Notes under the pieces: generated by a model
What the model was told of the DNA's origin: nothing
Databases searched by the model: none
Seen by the model: only the letters and a program-made list of their open reading frames with translations
Part shown: piece after piece, positions 6,767 through 9,149 of the stretch
How positions within the stretch are numbered: the first letter of the stretch is position 1
How the letters are laid out: each line of letters starts with the position of its first letter
Program-made: the position numbers and the translations under genes
Assembly (NCBI GenBank): GCA_040773965.1
Contig: JAXGVG010000069.1
Location: forward strand, 1-9,149
Direction of reading: 5' to 3'
Length of the DNA: 9,149 bases
Source: JAXGVG01 sp040773965
GTDB lineage: Bacteria; Pseudomonadota; Alphaproteobacteria; UBA9219

Positions 6767-7617
6767 TTCGTCCCTGACGCGAGGCAACCGCCGGGCTTCG
6801 TCCGTCCGGTCAGGCATCGCTCGACGCCCTCGGCCACTTTTCGGTGGCAATAGCGGGCCATATCCTTGCGGTCCGAAAAGTTTTCCATGGTCACCGGCGC
6901 GTGAAAGAAAACATCGATCGTAAAATGCCCGACCTTGAACGCGCTCCAAATATGTCTGAAGAAGGTCATATCGCCGTACCATGCGTAATAGGGCCGCCAC
7001 GCCCGGCCGATGGGCATGCCGCCTATTTCCGTGCAAACGACCGACACCGGCTGAACGGTCACATAACCGCCTTTTGGCAAGGGATCGACCGCAATGCTGA
7101 AAAGGCTGCTTTTGAAAGGCAGCGTCCGAATGCCGTCGGACGAGGTGCCTTCGGGAAAAAGGATGAGGCTTCGGCCTTGCTCCAGCAGAGGCCTCATGCC
7201 GTCGCGCTGGACGGCGGCGCAAGCGGATTTCCTTTCGATAAAGACCGTCCGTTGGAGCCGCGCCATCCAGCCGATAAACAGCCAGTCGGCCACTTCCGAT
7301 TTGGCGACAAAGGCCGCCAGCAGGACGGACCCCAGAACAGGCACGTCGAAATAGGAAGAATGGCTTGAAACGTACAGAGTGGGGCGCCGGGCCGACACTT
7401 CGCCGTGGACGCGTACCTTGAAGCGAAAGATCCAGAGAATGGAGCGGAAAAGGGCGCGGGAAACCCGGAACGTATCAACGCGCCTTGTCAAAAACGACAG
7501 GAACTGAAACGGGATAGACGCCACAGCGACGGACAGAAAAAGAAGCACGCGCACGCCGCCCAGAAGGCTGCTGCCTGGCCCCGATTCAAGTTCGGTTTGT
7601 GCGCTTATGGCGCTCAT
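6763..7617 (-). CDS. plsC: Lysophospholipid acyltransferase, PlsC family (1-acyl-sn-glycerol-3-phosphate acyltransferase)
   Basis: This 284-aa inner-membrane acyltransferase is expected to transfer an acyl chain to lysophosphatidic acid, giving phosphatidic acid. Visible motifs are the catalytic HX4D as H86-SSYF-D91, block II FIERK (126-130), block III FPEGTSSDG (154-162) and block IV VQPVSVV (188-194). A hydrophobic segment at about 22-44 anchors the N-terminus. The ATG at 7617 is chosen because MSAISAQTEL leads straight into the anchor. GGGAAACAGGAA lies directly upstream as a possible ribosome site, and the open frame to 7722 encodes 35 arginine-rich residues with no family character. The stop overlaps the miaB start by ATGA, so the two genes form one unit. 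Substrate is inferred from family: some relatives act on lyso-ornithine lipid instead. Confidence 0.9.
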   Translation of the reverse strand: MSAISAQTELESGPGSSLLGGVRVLLFLSVAVASIPFQFLSFLTRRVDTFRVSRALFRSILWIFRFKVRVHGEVSARRPTLYVSSHSSYFDVPVLGSVLLAAFVAKSEVADWLFIGWMARLQRTVFIERKSACAAVQRDGMRPLLEQGRSLILFPEGTSSDGIRTLPFKSSLFSIAVDPLPKGGYVTVQPVSVVCTEIGGMPIGRAWRPYYAWYGDMTFFRHIWSAFKVGHFTIDVFFHAPVTMENFSDRKDMARYCHRKVAEGVERCLTGRTKPGGCLASGTK

Positions 7618-7826
7618 TTCCTGTTTCCCGTACGGATTGCGGCAAGGCGGTCCTTCGTTTTCCTTCCGGCCGCCACGGCTCCGATAGCATAAGGAAGCGC
7701 GTCTTTTCCAGCTTTGTGCCACGGAGCGTTAAATTCGCTTAAAAAGACCGTTTCCCGAACTTTTAAAAGCGTCGTCGAGGGTAAAAATTCAATTTTTTTC
7801 CTCTCCCAAATCTTACTCTTCCTCAA
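7614..7826 (-). CDS. Possible small ORF translationally coupled to plsC
   Basis: A 70-codon frame opens at TTG (7824-7826) and ends in a TGA at 7614-7616 that overlaps the plsC ATG as ATGA, the same junction type seen between plsC and miaB. AAGGG lies 6 nt before the TTG on the - strand. The product would be basic; its second half (DALPYAIGAVAAGRKTKDRL) reads like real protein, while the first half is Lys/Glu/Phe-rich and AT-rich. I recognise no family. It could be a leader peptide, the remnant of a larger gene, or chance. There is no ATG start and no homology evidence. Confidence 0.25.
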   Translation of the reverse strand: MRKSKIWERKKIEFLPSTTLLKVRETVFLSEFNAPWHKAGKDALPYAIGAVAAGRKTKDRLAAIRTGNRK

Positions 7827-7859
7827 AAATCGCCCTTTTTCTGTCTTAAACCACTGCGT

Positions 7860-7916
7860 TTTACGGTTTGAAAAGTGTTAAATTTTAGCTCAAATTTGTT
7901 AACCATCTTTACGGTT
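7860..7916 (+). repeat. Spaced 9-bp direct repeat TTTACGGTT
   Basis: TTTACGGTT occurs at 7860-7868 and again at 7908-7916, 48 bp start to start, flanking the palindrome at 7880-7897. The spacing is between 4 and 5 helical turns. It could be a protein-binding site pair; no family is assigned. Confidence 0.45.
7880..7897. repeat. Near-perfect 18-bp palindrome
   Basis: AAATTTTAGCTCAAATTT is symmetric about AG|CT with one mismatched pair (8 of 9 positions match). It lies upstream of both the plsC unit and the toxin-antitoxin operon, so it could be a dimeric repressor site. AT-rich DNA yields short palindromes by chance, so the assignment is tentative. Confidence 0.4.
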
Positions 7917-7964
7917 ATGTCAATTTGTCAATAGGTTAAATGGATCGATTTACATTATATATGC

Positions 7965-7991
7965 TGTTTCGATTGTTTCGATTGTTTCGTT
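7965..7991 (+). repeat. Three tandem 9-bp repeats, candidate antitoxin operator
   Basis: TGTTTCGAT at 7965-7973 and 7974-7982 is followed by TGTTTCGTT at 7983-7991: three head-to-tail copies with one base change in the last. They lie 59 bp before the antitoxin start codon and directly after the AT-rich TATATAT at 7956-7962, where the transcription start of the operon could be. Excisionase-type HTH proteins often bind direct repeats, and type II antitoxins usually repress their own operon, so this is a reasonable operator candidate. The repeats are seen; the function is inferred. Confidence 0.55.
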
Positions 7992-8039
7992 TATTGCTTT
8001 TAAAGGATGTGTGGCTTATCATGATCCATAGATGTTTAT

Positions 8040-8044
8040 GGAGG
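8040..8044 (+). promoter_or_regulatory. Ribosome binding site for the antitoxin gene
   Basis: GGAGG with 5 nt to the ATG at 8050. This strong site sets the antitoxin start at 8050 rather than at the in-frame ATGs at 8032 and 8038, the latter of which overlaps the site. Confidence 0.75.
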
Positions 8045-8049
8045 TTCAT

Positions 8050-8520
8050 ATGCATACACATAGCGATAACATGATGCACCCTGTGCCGCCCAGTGCGATG
8101 GATGTTGCTCTGGCGGAAGAAGCGAGCCGCATGGTTGCGCGCTATGCAAAGCCGGGGAAACGAGGCGATGTCAGAGTTCAATTTGTTGAAGACGGGAAAT
8201 CAAGCGAAATTGCGCTTCCGGCCATAGCCGTCAGGTTATTGCTCGACATCCTGAATGATATGGCTCAGGGAAATGCCGTTACCGTCATTCCCGTTCACGC
8301 CGAACTTACAACACAGCAAGCCGCCGATTTTTTGAATGTATCGCGGCCTTTTTTTGTTAGTCTCCTTGAGAAAGGGAGCATAAAATACAAGAAAGTCGGG
8401 ACTCATCGTCGCGTTCGTTTTGAAGATATTCTCGCCTACAAGAAAAAGAGCGAGAACGAACAGGACGAAGCTTTAAAGAAATTGGCTGCAGAGGCGCAAG
8501 AACTCGATATGGGATACTGA
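8050..8520 (+). CDS. Type II antitoxin with excisionase-type helix-turn-helix
   Basis: The protein is 156 aa. An N-terminal region (about 15-82) of unknown fold precedes an excisionase/MerR-like HTH at about 85-132: ELTTQQAADFLNVSRPFFVS (85-104) then KVGTHRRVRFEDILAYKK. The charged C-terminal helix ending EAQELDMGY would fit binding and blocking of the toxin. I recognise this layout from antitoxins encoded directly before PIN-domain toxins in proteobacteria. Such antitoxins neutralise the toxin and repress their own promoter. The toxin gene begins 1 nt after this stop, so translation is probably coupled. Codon use is more AT-rich than in the tad or miaB genes, in keeping with acquisition by transfer. 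Confidence 0.8.
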   Translation: MHTHSDNMMHPVPPSAMDVALAEEASRMVARYAKPGKRGDVRVQFVEDGKSSEIALPAIAVRLLLDILNDMAQGNAVTVIPVHAELTTQQAADFLNVSRPFFVSLLEKGSIKYKKVGTHRRVRFEDILAYKKKSENEQDEALKKLAAEAQELDMGY

Positions 8521-8521
8521 T

Positions 8522-9055
8522 TTGGCGATTTTCACGGCCCTTTTTGATGCATGCGTTCTCTATCCCGCGCCGGTCAGAGACCTCCTTCTGCATCTTGCCC
8601 AAACAGGGCTGTTCCGCGCCAAATGGACAGATCGCATTCATGATGAATGGATGCAAAATCTGTTAGTCAACCGCGCCGACTTGTCTCAAGCGCATCTTCA
8701 GCGAACGCGCGATCTTATGAACGAGGCCGTTCTTGATTGCATGGTTCACGATTATGAAAATTTGATTGAAGCGCTAACCCTGCCCGATCCAAACGATCGT
8801 CACGTTTTTGCCGCCGCCATTCGCTGCCGCGCCGATGTGATCGTGACTTACAATTTAAAAGATTTTCCCGAAGAAATTTTGAGCCAACAAGACATTCAGG
8901 CTCAACACCCTGACGAATTCATCTCTCATCTTATCGATCTTTCCCCCGGTGTTGTTTGCTCGGCCGTTAAACGGATGCGCGCGAACCTGAAGAATCCGCC
9001 TTATAGTGTTGGGCAATTGTTCAGTACGCTCGAAGGACGTGGGCTTGTGCAGTGA
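8522..9055 (+). CDS. PIN-domain toxin (VapC-like RNase), C-terminus cut by IS insertion
   Basis: This is a predicted Mg2+-dependent ribonuclease, 177 aa, the partner of the antitoxin just upstream. Acidic residues typical of PIN domains are D9 in LFDACVLYPAPVRD, E42 in HDEW, D92 in LPDPNDRHV, and D114 in IVTYNLKDF with D105 nearby. The start is a TTG at 8522, 1 nt after the antitoxin stop, with GGGA about 7 nt upstream. A later in-frame start would remove D9. The reading frame ends LEGRGLVQ and its TGA (9053-9055) is the first three bases of an insertion sequence end. From memory, related toxins continue beyond this point by roughly ten or more residues after a GLPQ-like motif, so the native tail is probably lost. 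All visible PIN catalytic residues remain, so activity may persist. Confidence 0.8.
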   Translation: MAIFTALFDACVLYPAPVRDLLLHLAQTGLFRAKWTDRIHDEWMQNLLVNRADLSQAHLQRTRDLMNEAVLDCMVHDYENLIEALTLPDPNDRHVFAAAIRCRADVIVTYNLKDFPEEILSQQDIQAQHPDEFISHLIDLSPGVVCSAVKRMRANLKNPPYSVGQLFSTLEGRGLVQ

Positions 9056-9149
9056 GCTGCCCCCCAAAATTTAGACCAGTGATATAAGGTCCCTAAACGA
9101 GTACGGAAAGGGAACGGATATGACTGGGATGCGGAATAAACACACGAAA
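9053..9149 (+). mobile_element. Left end of an IS3-family-like insertion sequence (partial)
   Basis: The sequence from 9053 begins TGAGCTGCCCCCCAAAA and continues TTTAGACCAG, which resembles terminal inverted repeats of IS3-family elements that I recall (TG...CTGCCCCC.AAA.TTAGAC). A ribosome site and a start codon follow about 65 nt inside. The right end, the matching inverted repeat and the target duplication lie beyond the window. If duplication is 3-4 bp, it would be CAG or GCAG at 9049/9050-9052. Family assignment is from pattern memory only. Confidence 0.65.
9120..9149 (+). CDS. Start of IS transposase orfA (partial)
   Basis: ATG at 9120 gives MTGMRNKHTK and runs off the right edge. GGAAAGGGAACG (9105-9116) supplies a ribosome site; the in-frame ATG at 9129 is an alternative start. 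A short basic beginning like MRNKHTK is typical of IS3-family OrfA, the HTH subunit of the transposase, which would be joined to OrfB by frameshifting. Only ten codons are visible, so the call rests mostly on the adjacent IS end. Confidence 0.5.
   Translation, partial: MTGMRNKHTK

Larger units (their letters stand above)
7618..8049. other. Intergenic region between plsC and the toxin-antitoxin operon
   Basis: This 432-bp stretch separates two divergent units and becomes strongly AT-rich after about 7780. Apart from the possible small ORF (7614-7826), I see no gene in it. It holds a near-perfect 18-bp palindrome, a spaced 9-bp direct repeat, TTGTCA at 7925-7930 (like a -35), TATATAT at 7956-7962, a triple 9-bp tandem repeat, and ATCATGAT (8018-8025). 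No canonical promoter with 16-18 bp spacing is evident for plsC or for the antitoxin gene. Confidence 0.6.

Noticed and set aside
5345..6853. Long open frame (502 codons) on the + strand across miaB
   Set aside because: It is antisense to miaB, which carries all six cluster cysteines; the + frame is Arg-rich and motif-free.
7618..7722. N-terminal extension of PlsC by 35 residues
   Set aside because: The added residues are arginine-rich without family character, and the hydrophobic anchor follows directly from the start at 7617.
7729..7742. CtrA-like site TTAA-N6-TTAA
   Set aside because: The CtrA consensus has a 7-bp spacer; this has 6, and TTAA pairs are frequent in AT-rich DNA.
7965..7991. 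CRISPR array or replication iterons
   Set aside because: Only three 9-bp units without spacers, no cas gene, and no replication initiator gene in the window.
7936..8181. Open frame of 81 codons on the - strand over the repeat array and antitoxin start
   Set aside because: Its Asn/Arg-rich repeats come from the 9-bp DNA repeats and it overlaps the antitoxin gene antisense; no ribosome site was seen.

Overview
The window looks like chromosomal DNA of an alphaproteobacterium, possibly Rhodospirillales-like. This is inferred from protein character: a CpaE/CpaF/TadB/TadC set, a MarR regulator with the LdtR-type sequence GYYLGSNASYNLKQLV, and a plsC-miaB pair. No rRNA or other taxonomic marker is present, so the placement stays approximate. 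The base composition is moderately GC-rich, except for an AT-rich stretch around 7780-8030.

Positions 1-3715 (+ strand) are the ATPase and inner-membrane core of a Tad/Flp (type IVc) pilus machine: the last codons of a probable cpaE/tadZ, then cpaF (tadA), tadB and tadC. The first two junctions are ATGA stop/start overlaps. CpaF would power pilin polymerisation and TadB/TadC would form the inner-membrane platform. A TadD-like TPR lipoprotein (3724-4797) lies tail-to-tail with tadC on the opposite strand, and its C-terminus resembles half of a SPOR domain. It shares a 92-bp divergent promoter region with an LdtR-like MarR regulator (4890-5399, + strand).

Positions 5450-7617 (- strand) hold a two-gene unit, plsC then miaB, again joined by ATGA. 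PlsC makes phosphatidic acid for membrane lipid synthesis and MiaB methylthiolates tRNA. A possible 70-codon TTG-started ORF ends in ATGA on the plsC start codon.

Positions 7827-8049 are an AT-rich regulatory region with a palindrome, a pair of 9-bp direct repeats and a tandem array of three 9-bp repeats. It leads into a type II toxin-antitoxin pair: an antitoxin with an excisionase-type HTH (8050-8520) and a PIN-domain toxin (8522-9055). The toxin's stop codon is formed by the first three bases of an apparent IS3-family insertion sequence that runs off the right edge (9053-9149). The toxin therefore seems to have lost its native C-terminal tail.

I see no clearly new multi-gene system. The most interesting points are the IS-trimmed toxin, the triple-repeat operator candidate, an internal duplication of the CpaF N-terminal helical domain, and the half-SPOR end of the TPR lipoprotein.
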